Positions 49,002-57,416 of a DNA stretch of 64,000 bases are shown one piece after another. The notes beneath the pieces were generated by a model, which searched no databases, had not been told where the DNA came from, and saw only the letters and a program-made list of their open reading frames with translations. A program made the translations under genes and the position numbers. Source of the DNA: Mycolicibacillus koreensis (GTDB taxonomy: Bacteria > Actinomycetota > Actinomycetes > Mycobacteriales > Mycobacteriaceae); the NCBI RefSeq assembly GCF_002104795.1, contig NZ_NCXO01000001.1, forward strand, positions 62,001 through 126,000, written 5' to 3'. Position 1 is the stretch's first letter; each line of letters starts with the position of its first letter.

Positions 49002-50818
49002 GCGCCGCACCCCGCACCGTCTGCGCGGCGTTCCAGACGGTGGCGGCGACCGACCCCGACGCGGTGGCGCTGCGCACCGTGGGCGACACCGAACAGCTCA
49101 CCTGGCGCGAGTACGCCGAGCAGGTGCGCGCGGTCGCCGCCGGGCTCGACGGACTGGGGGTGCGCCGCGGCGACACCGTGGCGCTGATGATGGCCAACCG
49201 GATCGAGTTCTATCCGCTGGAGGTCGGCGCCCAACACATCGGGGCCACCGCGTTCTCGGTGTACAACACGCTGCCGGCCGACCAGTTGCGCTACCTGTTC
49301 GACAACGCCGGGACCGCACTGGTGTTCTGCGAGGCTCAGTACGTCGAACGGATCCTCGCCAGCGGCGCGCCGCCGCAGCATGTGGTCTGCATCGACGGTG
49401 ACCGCGGGCAGGTGCCCGCCGGAGCGATGTCGATGGACGAACTGCTCGCCGCGGCGCGCCCGGATTTCGACTTCGAGGCCACCTGGCGCGCGGTGACCCC
49501 CGACGACGTCGTCACGCTGATCTACACCTCCGGCACGACCGGCAACCCCAAGGGTGTGGAGATGACCCACGCCAGTCTGCTGTTCGAGGCCGACGCGATG
49601 AACCGGGTGCTCGGCATCCGCTACGGCGACCGGACCACCTCCTATCTGCCGTCGGCCCACATCGCCGACCGGCTGATGGCGCTGTACAACCAGGAGATCT
49701 TCGGGGTGCAGGTCACCACCGTCGCCGACCCGGCCGCGATCGCGGCCGCCCTGCCCGACGTGCGCCCGACCGTCTGGGCGGGGGTGCCGCGGGTGTGGGA
49801 GAAACTCAAGGCCGGCATCGAGTTCGCCGTGCAGGCCGAGACCGACCCGCAGCGCCGCGACGCGCTGGGGTGGGCGCTGTCGGTGGCCGCGATGAAAGCC
49901 GACGCGCTCATCGCCGGCACCGACCTCGACGCCGAGACCGCCGGGCAGTGGGAGCAGGCCGACGCGCTGGTGCTGGGCGCGTTGCGCAGCAAGCTCGGTC
50001 TGGACCAGCTGCGGTGGGCGGCCTCCGGGGCTGCGCCGGTGCCCAAGGAGACGCTGGGGTTCTTCGCCGGGCTGGGCATCCCGATCACCGAGGTGTGGGG
50101 GATGTCGGAGCTCAGCTGTGTGGCCTCGGTGGCCCATCCCGATGAGGCGCGCCCCGGCACCGTCGGGCGGTTGCTGCCCGGGCTGGAGTCCCGCATCGCC
50201 GACGATGGGGAGTTCCTGGTGCGCGGCCCGCTGGTGATGCGGGGCTACCGCAAGGAGCCGGCCAAGACCGCCGAGGCGATCGACCCGGACGGCTGGCTGC
50301 ACACCGGGGACATCTTGACCTGCGACGACGACGGCTATCTGCGGATCGTCGACCGGAAGAAGGAGCTGATCATCAACGCCGCCGGCAAGAACATGTCGCC
50401 GGCGAACATCGAGAACGCGATCCTGGCGGCCTGCCCGCTGATCGGCTCGATCGTGGCGATCGGGGACGCCCGCCCCTATGTGACCGCGCTGCTGGTGTTC
50501 GACGCCGATGCGGTCGGCCCGCTGGCCGCCCGCTACGGCCTGCCCGACGCGTCGGCGGGTGCGCTGGCCGCCCACCCGGAGGTGCTGGCCACCCTGGCCG
50601 CGGGGGTGGCGGCGGGCAACGCGACACTGTCGCGGGTCGAGCAGATCAAACGGTTCCGCGTGCTGCCGACGCTGTGGGAGCCCGGCGGCGACGAGATCAC
50701 CTTGACGATGAAGAAGAAGCGACGGCCCATCACCAGCAAGTACGCCACCGAGATCGACGAGCTCTACGCCGACCCGCCCGGTCCGCAGATCCACCAGCCG
50801 GCCCCGGGGCAGCCCTGA
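48998..50818 (+). CDS. fadD11: Long-chain fatty acyl-CoA synthetase (FadD11/FadD15-like)
   Basis: A 606-residue ANL-superfamily enzyme that activates fatty acids with ATP and CoA. The P-loop YTSGTTGNPKG is at 176-186, WGMSELSC near 367, the GWLHTGD aspartate near 431, and the C-terminal lysine region VDRKKELI near 452. Length and style match long-chain FACL. The ATG overlaps the hydratase stop by four bases. It occupies the place of fadD11 in M. tuberculosis, hence the symbol, but FadD15-type identity is not excluded. Confidence 0.87.
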   Translation: MSAAPRTVCAAFQTVAATDPDAVALRTVGDTEQLTWREYAEQVRAVAAGLDGLGVRRGDTVALMMANRIEFYPLEVGAQHIGATAFSVYNTLPADQLRYLFDNAGTALVFCEAQYVERILASGAPPQHVVCIDGDRGQVPAGAMSMDELLAAARPDFDFEATWRAVTPDDVVTLIYTSGTTGNPKGVEMTHASLLFEADAMNRVLGIRYGDRTTSYLPSAHIADRLMALYNQEIFGVQVTTVADPAAIAAALPDVRPTVWAGVPRVWEKLKAGIEFAVQAETDPQRRDALGWALSVAAMKADALIAGTDLDAETAGQWEQADALVLGALRSKLGLDQLRWAASGAAPVPKETLGFFAGLGIPITEVWGMSELSCVASVAHPDEARPGTVGRLLPGLESRIADDGEFLVRGPLVMRGYRKEPAKTAEAIDPDGWLHTGDILTCDDDGYLRIVDRKKELIINAAGKNMSPANIENAILAACPLIGSIVAIGDARPYVTALLVFDADAVGPLAARYGLPDASAGALAAHPEVLATLAAGVAAGNATLSRVEQIKRFRVLPTLWEPGGDEITLTMKKKRRPITSKYATEIDELYADPPGPQIHQPAPGQP

Positions 50819-50829
50819 GCACCACCACG

Positions 50830-51354
50830 GTGGTGACGTTCGGGCACGGCACCGCCGATTCCGCGGAGATCACCACGCTGCTCCGGGGTGCGGCGGTGAC
50901 GCAGCTGGTGGATGTGCGCACCGCCCCGGGCAGCCGGCACAACCCCGATTCGGGCCGCGAGGCGATGGCGCAGTGGCTCCCGGCGGCGGGGATCGGCTAC
51001 CGCTGGGAGCCACGGCTGGGCGGGTGGCGCCGCGGCGGGGACTCCGGACCGGACGTGGCGCTGCGCAACGCGTCGTTCCGGTCCTACGCCGGCTACATGC
51101 GCAGCGAGGAGTTCCGCGCCGGCATCACCGAACTGCTCGACGGCGCCGTACGCGAGCAGACCGCGATCATGTGCGCGGAGACGGTGTGGTGGCGCTGCCA
51201 CCGCAAGCTGGTCGCCGACTATCTGACGCTGGTCTGCGGGATCGAGGTCCGCCACCTGATGCACGACGGGGCGCTACGGGCCCACCGGCCCACCGCCGAA
51301 GCTCGCGTCGACGGCGCGGCGTTGGTCTACGACCGGGCCGTCGAGGAGCCCTGA
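50830..51354 (+). CDS. DUF488 family protein
   Basis: A 174-residue protein with the DUF488 pattern: a FGHGTAD start, LVDVRTAPGSRHNP near residue 26-40, a glycine-rich middle and the CAETVWWRCHR motif near 117-127 with two conserved cysteines. The function of the family is unknown. The start is uncertain: GTG 50830 is used here, while CTG 50815 would give a four-base overlap with the FadD stop and five more residues. The 3' end overlaps the small membrane gene on the other strand by 28 bases. Confidence 0.8.
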   Translation: MVTFGHGTADSAEITTLLRGAAVTQLVDVRTAPGSRHNPDSGREAMAQWLPAAGIGYRWEPRLGGWRRGGDSGPDVALRNASFRSYAGYMRSEEFRAGITELLDGAVREQTAIMCAETVWWRCHRKLVADYLTLVCGIEVRHLMHDGALRAHRPTAEARVDGAALVYDRAVEEP

Positions 51355-51560
51355 CGCGGTGCGCCGCGCACCGCGGCCAGTGCCACCCAGACCGCCGCGG
51401 CGACCGCGGCACCGCTGAGCACCGCCGGGGCGGCCGTGCCGGTGACCGCCGCGACCAGCACCAACGTCAGCATCCCGGCGGCCAGCGCGAGGAGCTTGTG
51501 CGCCGGCCACGGCACCCCGGCGACCGGGATGTCGGTGCGCAGCAACTCCGGGGTGGTCAT
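51327..51560 (-). CDS. Small two-helix membrane protein
   Basis: A 77-residue hypothetical protein with two hydrophobic helices (about 24-42 and 46-64) and a short basic C-terminus. The family is not recognised. A leaderless -10 element sits directly upstream. It is convergent with and overlaps the DUF488 gene by 28 bases. Confidence 0.7.
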   Translation of the reverse strand: MTTPELLRTDIPVAGVPWPAHKLLALAAGMLTLVLVAAVTGTAAPAVLSGAAVAAAVWVALAAVRGAPRQGSSTARS

Positions 51561-51573
51561 GCCTACGACGATA
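51561..51573 (-). promoter_or_regulatory. Leaderless -10 element for the small membrane gene
   Basis: On the minus strand TATCGT (51573 to 51568) ends seven bases before the ATG at 51560. Confidence 0.5.
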
Positions 51574-51639
51574 ACTCGTAACCGCGATTTCGGCCAGCCG
51601 AAACACTGCGGACGGGTTCCCGGTGTCGGCGGCGGCGCA

Positions 51640-51651
51640 TAGGCTGGGGCG
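51640..51651 (+). promoter_or_regulatory. Leaderless -10 element for the Rv1558-like gene
   Basis: TAGGCT at 51640-51645 ends six bases before the ATG at 51652. Confidence 0.55.
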
Positions 51652-52089
51652 ATGCCCCTCTCCGGTGAATACGCCCCAGGCACGTTGGACTGGTCCCGCC
51701 GCAATGCCGAGACGATCATGGCCTCCGGCGGCACCGAGGGCACCGAACTGCGCGGCATGCGCGTGGTGCTGCTGACCAGTGTCGGCGCCAAGACCGGCAG
51801 ACTGCGCAAGACCCCGTTGATGCGGGTCGAACACGACGGGTGCTACGCGATCGTCGCGTCGCTCGGCGGAGCCCCCAAGCATCCGGTCTGGTACTACAAC
51901 GTCACCAAGAACCCGCGGGTGGAGCTGCAGGACGGCACCTCCGTCGGTGACTACGACGCCCGCGAGGTGTTCGGCGAGGAGAAGGCGCTGTGGTGGGAGC
52001 GCGCGGTGGCGGCGTTCCCCGACTACGCCGACTATCAGAAGAAGACCGACCGCGAGATCCCGGTGTTCGTGCTGACCCCGGTGCGCTGA
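51652..52089 (+). CDS. F420-dependent nitroreductase/quinone reductase (Ddn family, Rv1558-like)
   Basis: A 145-residue protein of the Ddn family, corresponding to Rv1558, which also precedes ilvA. Family features are [21 protein letters not shown], the [16 protein letters not shown] segment and the [10 protein letters not shown] strand, which together form the F420 pocket. Such enzymes reduce menaquinone or nitro-drugs using F420H2. ilvA begins 28 bases after the stop. Confidence 0.92.
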   Translation: MPLSGEYAPGTLDWSRRNAETIMASGGTEGTELRGMRVVLLTSVGAKTGRLRKTPLMRVEHDGCYAIVASLGGAPKHPVWYYNVTKNPRVELQDGTSVGDYDAREVFGEEKALWWERAVAAFPDYADYQKKTDREIPVFVLTPVR

Positions 52090-52117
52090 ACCCGCCGCGC
52101 GGTGGCACCATTGACCG

Positions 52118-53398
52118 GTGTCTGCCGAACCGACCGTGACCGCCGGGTCCGCCCCGGTGACCGCCGCGGACGTGCGCGCCGCGGCCGAGCGCATCGATCC
52201 GGTCATCACCCGCACCCCGCTGCAGTTCAGCGATCGGCTGTCGGCGGCCACCGGCGCCGACGTCTACCTCAAGCGCGAGGATCTGCAGTCGGTGCGCTCC
52301 TACAAGCTGCGCGGCGCCTACAACCTGCTGGTGCAGCTGTCCGACGCCGAGATCGCCGCCGGGGTGGTGTGTTCCTCGGCGGGCAACCACGCCCAGGGCT
52401 TCGCCTACGCCTGCCGTTCGCTGGGGATACGGGGGCGCATCTACGTGCCCGGCAAGACACCCCGGCAAAAACGTGACCGGATCCGTTACCACGGCGGGGA
52501 GTTCATCGACCTGATCGTCGGGGGAGCCACCTACGATCAGGCCGCCGAGGCGGCGCGCGCCGATGTGGAGCGCACCGGGGCGACGCTGGTGCCGCCGTTC
52601 GACGATCCGCGCACCATCGCCGGGCAGGGCACGATCGCCGTGGAGATTCTCGACCAGCTCGACGGCGAACCGGATCTGGTGGTGGTGCCGGTCGGCGGCG
52701 GCGGCTGCATCGCCGGCATCACCAGCTATCTGGCCGAGAACACCGACCACACCGCCGTACTGGGGGTGGAGCCGGCGGGCGCGGCCTCGATGATGGCGGC
52801 GCTGGCCGCCGGGGGACCGGTCACCCTGGGCGAGGTCGACCAGTTCGTCGACGGCGCGGCGGTCAACCGCGCCGGGGAGGTGCCCTACCGGGTGCTGGCC
52901 GCCGCCGGCGACATGGTGTCGTTGACCACGGTCGACGAGGGCGCGGTGTGCACCGCGATGCTGGAGCTGTACCAGAACGAGGGCATCATCGCCGAGCCGG
53001 CGGGCGCGCTGTCGGTGGCCGGGCTCACCGAGGCCGACCTCGAGGCCGGGACGACGGTGGTCGCTCTGATCTCCGGCGGCAACAACGACGTCTCCCGCTA
53101 CGGCGAGATCCTGGAGCGCTCGCTGGTGCATCTGGGACTCAAGCACTATTTCCTGGTCGACTTCCCGCAGGAGCCCGGCGCGTTGCGCCGCTTCCTCGAC
53201 GAGGTGCTCGGCCCCGACGACGACATCACCCTGTTCGAGTACGTCAAGCGCAACAACCGGGAGACCGGGGAGGCGCTCGTCGGCATCGAGTTGGGGTCCG
53301 CTGCCGGCCTGGAGGGCCTGCTGGCCCGGATGGCCGCCTCCCAATTGCACGCCGAACGCCTGGAGCCGGGTTCGCCGGCCTACCGGTATCTGACCTGA
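52118..53398 (+). CDS. ilvA: Threonine dehydratase (threonine ammonia-lyase)
   Basis: Converts threonine to 2-oxobutanoate, the first step to isoleucine. The 426-residue PLP fold-type II enzyme has its PLP lysine at Lys63 in RSYKLRGAYN, the SSAGNHAQGFA cofactor loop near 88-98, and the phosphate-binding VGGGG near 195. One C-terminal ACT-like regulatory domain (about 340-426) is present, as in the shorter actinobacterial form. The stop codon directly abuts the stop of the convergent treZ gene. Confidence 0.96.
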   Translation: MSAEPTVTAGSAPVTAADVRAAAERIDPVITRTPLQFSDRLSAATGADVYLKREDLQSVRSYKLRGAYNLLVQLSDAEIAAGVVCSSAGNHAQGFAYACRSLGIRGRIYVPGKTPRQKRDRIRYHGGEFIDLIVGGATYDQAAEAARADVERTGATLVPPFDDPRTIAGQGTIAVEILDQLDGEPDLVVVPVGGGGCIAGITSYLAENTDHTAVLGVEPAGAASMMAALAAGGPVTLGEVDQFVDGAAVNRAGEVPYRVLAAAGDMVSLTTVDEGAVCTAMLELYQNEGIIAEPAGALSVAGLTEADLEAGTTVVALISGGNNDVSRYGEILERSLVHLGLKHYFLVDFPQEPGALRRFLDEVLGPDDDITLFEYVKRNNRETGEALVGIELGSAAGLEGLLARMAASQLHAERLEPGSPAYRYLT

Positions 53399-55141
53399 TC
53401 ACCGATGCCGGGCGGTCCGCAGGATCGCGAACGACTGCCCGTCGACGGTGGTCGCCTCGGCGCCCAGAGTCGGTGGCGCCCAGGCGGTGACGACCTCACC
53501 GGTCACCGGGACGGTCGCCGGTGTCTCGCCGAGGTTGGCGATGATCGCCAGTGCGCCGCGGTGCACCACGATCCATCGGGCCGCCTCGTCGACGTCGATG
53601 CGCATCCGCGGCAGCCACGGGTCGGCCAGGTCGGCGTCGGTGTGGCGCAGCGCGATCAGGTCGCGGTAGCAGCGGTAGAGCCGGGCGTGTTCGCCGCTGC
53701 TCAGCTCGCCCCAGTCCAGTTTCGATCGCTGGAAGGTCGCCGGGTCCTGCGGGTCGGGCACGGTTTCGGCGTCCCAGCCGTGCTCGGCGAACTCGCGGCG
53801 GCGGCCCTCGACGGTGGCGCGCGCCAGCTCCGGTTCGGGGTGAGAGCTGAAGAACTGGAACGGGGTCCCCGTGCCCCACTCCTCGCCCATGAACAGCATC
53901 GCGGTGTAGGGGGAGGTCAACACCAGCGCGGCGCTGAGCGCCAGCTGACCGGCGCTCAGCGTGGCCGACGGCCGATCACCGAGCGCACGGTTGCCGACCT
54001 GGTCGTGGGTGCAGGTGTAGGCCAGCAGCGCGGTGGCCGGGATGCCGGTCTCCGCGGTGGTGTCCAGGGGCCGGCCGTGGCGGCGGCGCCGGAACGACGA
54101 GTAGGTGCCGGCGTGGAAGAACCCGTGGCGCAACGTGGTGGCCAGGGTCTGCAGCGACCCGAAATCGGCGTAGTAGCCCTGCCGTTCGCCGGTGACCGCG
54201 GCGTGCAGGGCGTGGTGGATGTCGTCGTCCCACTGGGCGGTGAGCCCGTATCCGCCGGCGGCGCGCGGGGTGATCAGCCGCGGGTTGTTGGCGTCGCTCT
54301 CGGCGATCAGCGTCAACGGCCGTCCCAGCGTGTCGGCGAGCCGGTCGGTCTCGCACGCCAGCTCTTCGAGCAGGTCGATCGCGGTGGTGTCGACCAGCGC
54401 GTGCACCGCGTCGAGGCGCAGCCCGTCGGCGTGGAAGTCACGCATCCAGCGCAGCGCGCAGTCGAGGATGTACCGGCGCACCTCGTCGGAGTCGGGGCCG
54501 GCGATGTTGATGCCCGGCCCCCACGGGTTGGCGTGCTCGGACTGGTAGGGGCCGAACCGGGGCAGATAGTTGCCCGACGGGCCCAGGTGGTTGAAGACCG
54601 CGTCGATGAGCACCGCCAGCCCGCGGGCGTGGCAGGCGTCGACGAACGCCACCAGCCCGTCGGGGCCCCCGTAGGGTTCGTGCACGGCGTACCAGAGCAC
54701 ACCGTCGTAGCCCCAGCCGCGGTCCCCGGCGAACGCGTTGACCGGCATGAGCTCCACGGCGTCGACCCCCAGGTCGACGAGGTAGTCGAGTTTGTCGATC
54801 GCGGCGGTGAACGTGCCCGCGTCGGTGAAGGTGCCGATGTGCAGCTCATAGAGGACCCCGCCGCGCAGGTCGCGGCCGGTCCATCCCTGATCGGTCCAGC
54901 GCGCCGCGCCGGCGTCCCACCGCTGCGACGGGGCGTGCACCCCGTCGGGTTGGCGCGCCGAGCGCGGGTCGGGCAGCACCTGCGGGTCGTCGTCGAGCAG
55001 GAAGCCGTAGCGGGCGTCGGGGGCTGCCGGCACCTCGGCGTGCCACCAGCCGCCGACGGTCGCGGTCATCGGATGGGTCGCCCCGGCGACTTCCAGGGTG
55101 ACCACCCCGGGTTTGGGTGCCCACACCGCGAACTCAGCCAT
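53399..55141 (-). CDS. treZ: Malto-oligosyltrehalose trehalohydrolase
   Basis: Releases trehalose from maltooligosyl-trehalose, last step of the TreXYZ route. The 580-residue GH13 enzyme is the same length as the M. tuberculosis TreZ. An N-terminal beta domain with EFAVWAPKPGVV is followed by the barrel with GLRLDAVHAL (nucleophile Asp), LIAESD (acid Glu) and THDQVGNR (third Asp). The ATG at 55141 overlaps the treY end by eight bases. Last gene of the treX-treY-treZ operon. Confidence 0.96.
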   Translation of the reverse strand: MAEFAVWAPKPGVVTLEVAGATHPMTATVGGWWHAEVPAAPDARYGFLLDDDPQVLPDPRSARQPDGVHAPSQRWDAGAARWTDQGWTGRDLRGGVLYELHIGTFTDAGTFTAAIDKLDYLVDLGVDAVELMPVNAFAGDRGWGYDGVLWYAVHEPYGGPDGLVAFVDACHARGLAVLIDAVFNHLGPSGNYLPRFGPYQSEHANPWGPGINIAGPDSDEVRRYILDCALRWMRDFHADGLRLDAVHALVDTTAIDLLEELACETDRLADTLGRPLTLIAESDANNPRLITPRAAGGYGLTAQWDDDIHHALHAAVTGERQGYYADFGSLQTLATTLRHGFFHAGTYSSFRRRRHGRPLDTTAETGIPATALLAYTCTHDQVGNRALGDRPSATLSAGQLALSAALVLTSPYTAMLFMGEEWGTGTPFQFFSSHPEPELARATVEGRRREFAEHGWDAETVPDPQDPATFQRSKLDWGELSSGEHARLYRCYRDLIALRHTDADLADPWLPRMRIDVDEAARWIVVHRGALAIIANLGETPATVPVTGEVVTAWAPPTLGAEATTVDGQSFAILRTARHR

Positions 55142-57413
55142 CGGTGCGCTCCAGTGCCACCGCGGGCAGCGTCGCGAACAGCGTGCCCGCCGCGACCGTG
55201 CCCCGGTGGCGGGCTCCGCTGATCGCGTCGGTCCAGGTGCCGGCGGGCAGCCGCAGCGCGGTGTCGGCCCAACCGGCGGCGGCCAGGCGCACCGTGAGGC
55301 GGGGGACGGCGACCAGCACGTCGGCACCGCGGCGAAACGCCAGCAGATGCGCCGCCGCGTCACCGGCGGCGAGCACCGGACGGTAGTCGCCGTCGGTGAA
55401 ATCCCTAGGGTGGCGGCGGCGCACGGCCAGTGCGGCGCGCACCACCTGCAACTTGGGGTGCCCGCCGGTGCCCAACTCCCGGCGCCGCGCAGCGAAATCG
55501 ACCGGGCGCCGGTTGTCGGGGTCGACGAGGCTGTCCTCCCACAGTTCGGTGCCCTGGTAGACGTCGGGGATCCCGGGCACGGTCAGCGCCAGCAGCTTCT
55601 GGGCCAGGCCGTCGCTGGCGGCGTGCGGGGCGATCTCGGTGGCCAGCGCGGTCAGCTCGGCGGCGGCCGGGCCGTCGATGACACGATCGAGCCAGCCGGT
55701 CAGGGCGGTCTCGAACTGCTCGTCGGGGTCGGCCCAGCCGGTGTGCCGGTCGGCTTCGCGGGCAGCCTTGCGGGCATAGTCGCGGAGCCGTTCACGCAAG
55801 GTGGCGCTGATCGGACCGTCCGGCGGCCACACCCCGATGAGGTTCTGCCACAGGAAAAGTCCGGTGTCGACAGCGGGGCTGGGGGCGAGCTGCTCGCAGC
55901 GGCGCACCACCTCGGCCCACCGCCGCGGCATCTGGGAGAGCACGCTGATGCGTGCCCGCACGTCCTCACCGCGTTTGGTGTCATGGGTGGACAGGGTGGT
56001 CATCGCCTGCGGCCAGTGCCGCGCCCGCAGGGTGTTGGCGTGATGGAATTCCGCGACGCTGACGCCGAACCGCTGCGGATCGCCGCCGACCTCGTTGAGC
56101 GACACCAGCCGCGCATCGCGGTAGAACAGGCAGTCCTCGACCGCCTTGGCGGTGGCCGCCCCGCACAGCTGCTGCAACCGCGCCCCGGCGGTGCCGTCAC
56201 CGGCCAGTGCGGTGGCGATCACCGCCAGCGACGTCGCCAACCGCGGTGCCGCCGCGGCGGTGTGGGCCAGCGCGGTCGGCAGCATCGCCGCCAGCCCCGG
56301 GTAGTCGCAGCGGTACACCCCGATGCGGGCCACCAGCGCGGCCAGGGCCTGCGCCAGCTGCGGGTCGTCGGTGCCGGCCTCGGCGGACACCGTGCGGCGC
56401 AGCCGGTCCAGTTCGCTGGCGAGGGTGTCGCTCACCGCGGCGGTTTTGAGCGCGGCCACCGGTTCGGGCTCGGCCGCGGCGGCCAGCGCGGTGAGATCGG
56501 CGGCACCGGCGGGGTCGACGAAGACCCCGCCGATGAGCCGCAGCGCGTCGTAGCCGGTGGTGCCGGCGATCGGCAGGGTCGGCTCCAAAGCCTCGTCGGC
56601 GGCGAGGATCTTCTCGATGACGATCCAGGCGCGCGGGCCCAGCAGGGCCCGCAGCCGCCGCAGGTAGCCGACCGGGTCGGTGAGCCCGTCGGGATGGTCG
56701 ATGCGGACCCCGTCGACGAGGTCCTCGGCGAACCAGCGCGCCACCTCGGCGTGGCAGGCGTCGAAGACCTCCGGGTCCTCCTGACGCAGCGCCGCCAGGT
56801 CGGTGATCGAGAAGAACCGCCGGTAGCCGCAGATCCCGCGGCGCCAGCCCACCAGGCGGTAGTGCTGGCGGTCGTGGACCGCCGCGGCGCTGCCCGCGCC
56901 GGTGCCCTCGGCGATCGGCCAGCAGCGCTCCCCGAGGCGCAGCACGTCGCCGTCGACGCGCAGGTCCTCGGCGTCGGAGTCGGAGCCGAGCACCGGCAGC
57001 ACGATGCGGCCGCCGTCGAGGTCCCAGTCGATGTCGAAGAACGCCGCGTACGGTGAGCCCCGGCCGGCCCGCAGCACGTCCCACCACCACCGGTTCTGCT
57101 CGGGGCGGCCGACCCCGAGGTGGTTGGGCACGATGTCGACGATCAGTCCCATGCCACGGGCTCGCGCCGCAGCGGACAGCCGGGCCAGGCCGTCGGGGCC
57201 GCCGAGGGCGGGGGAGACGCAGGTGGGGTCGGTGACGTCGTAGCCGTGGCTGGATCCGGTGACCGCGGTCAGGATCGGCGACAGGTACAGGTGGCTGACG
57301 CCCAACTCGTCGAGGTAGTCCACCAGGGCTGCGGCGTCGTCGAAGTCGAAGCGCTCGCCGCTGTCGGCACCGCGCAACTGCAACCGGTAGGTGGACAGCA
57401 CGCGGGTGATCAT
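55134..57413 (-). CDS. treY: Malto-oligosyltrehalose synthase
   Basis: Turns the reducing-end glucose pair of a malto-oligosaccharide into a trehalose unit by intramolecular transglucosylation. The 759-residue GH13 protein starts TRVLSTYRLQL and carries VDIVPNHLG, the DGVRIDHPDGL nucleophile strand, VIEKILAADE with the acid glutamate and LSTHDTKRGEDVRAR near the end of the barrel, all TreY hallmarks. It starts three bases after the treX stop (TAG CCG ATG). Confidence 0.96.
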   Translation of the reverse strand: MITRVLSTYRLQLRGADSGERFDFDDAAALVDYLDELGVSHLYLSPILTAVTGSSHGYDVTDPTCVSPALGGPDGLARLSAAARARGMGLIVDIVPNHLGVGRPEQNRWWWDVLRAGRGSPYAAFFDIDWDLDGGRIVLPVLGSDSDAEDLRVDGDVLRLGERCWPIAEGTGAGSAAAVHDRQHYRLVGWRRGICGYRRFFSITDLAALRQEDPEVFDACHAEVARWFAEDLVDGVRIDHPDGLTDPVGYLRRLRALLGPRAWIVIEKILAADEALEPTLPIAGTTGYDALRLIGGVFVDPAGAADLTALAAAAEPEPVAALKTAAVSDTLASELDRLRRTVSAEAGTDDPQLAQALAALVARIGVYRCDYPGLAAMLPTALAHTAAAAPRLATSLAVIATALAGDGTAGARLQQLCGAATAKAVEDCLFYRDARLVSLNEVGGDPQRFGVSVAEFHHANTLRARHWPQAMTTLSTHDTKRGEDVRARISVLSQMPRRWAEVVRRCEQLAPSPAVDTGLFLWQNLIGVWPPDGPISATLRERLRDYARKAAREADRHTGWADPDEQFETALTGWLDRVIDGPAAAELTALATEIAPHAASDGLAQKLLALTVPGIPDVYQGTELWEDSLVDPDNRRPVDFAARRRELGTGGHPKLQVVRAALAVRRRHPRDFTDGDYRPVLAAGDAAAHLLAFRRGADVLVAVPRLTVRLAAAGWADTALRLPAGTWTDAISGARHRGTVAAGTLFATLPAVALERTDG

Positions 57414-57416
57414 CGG

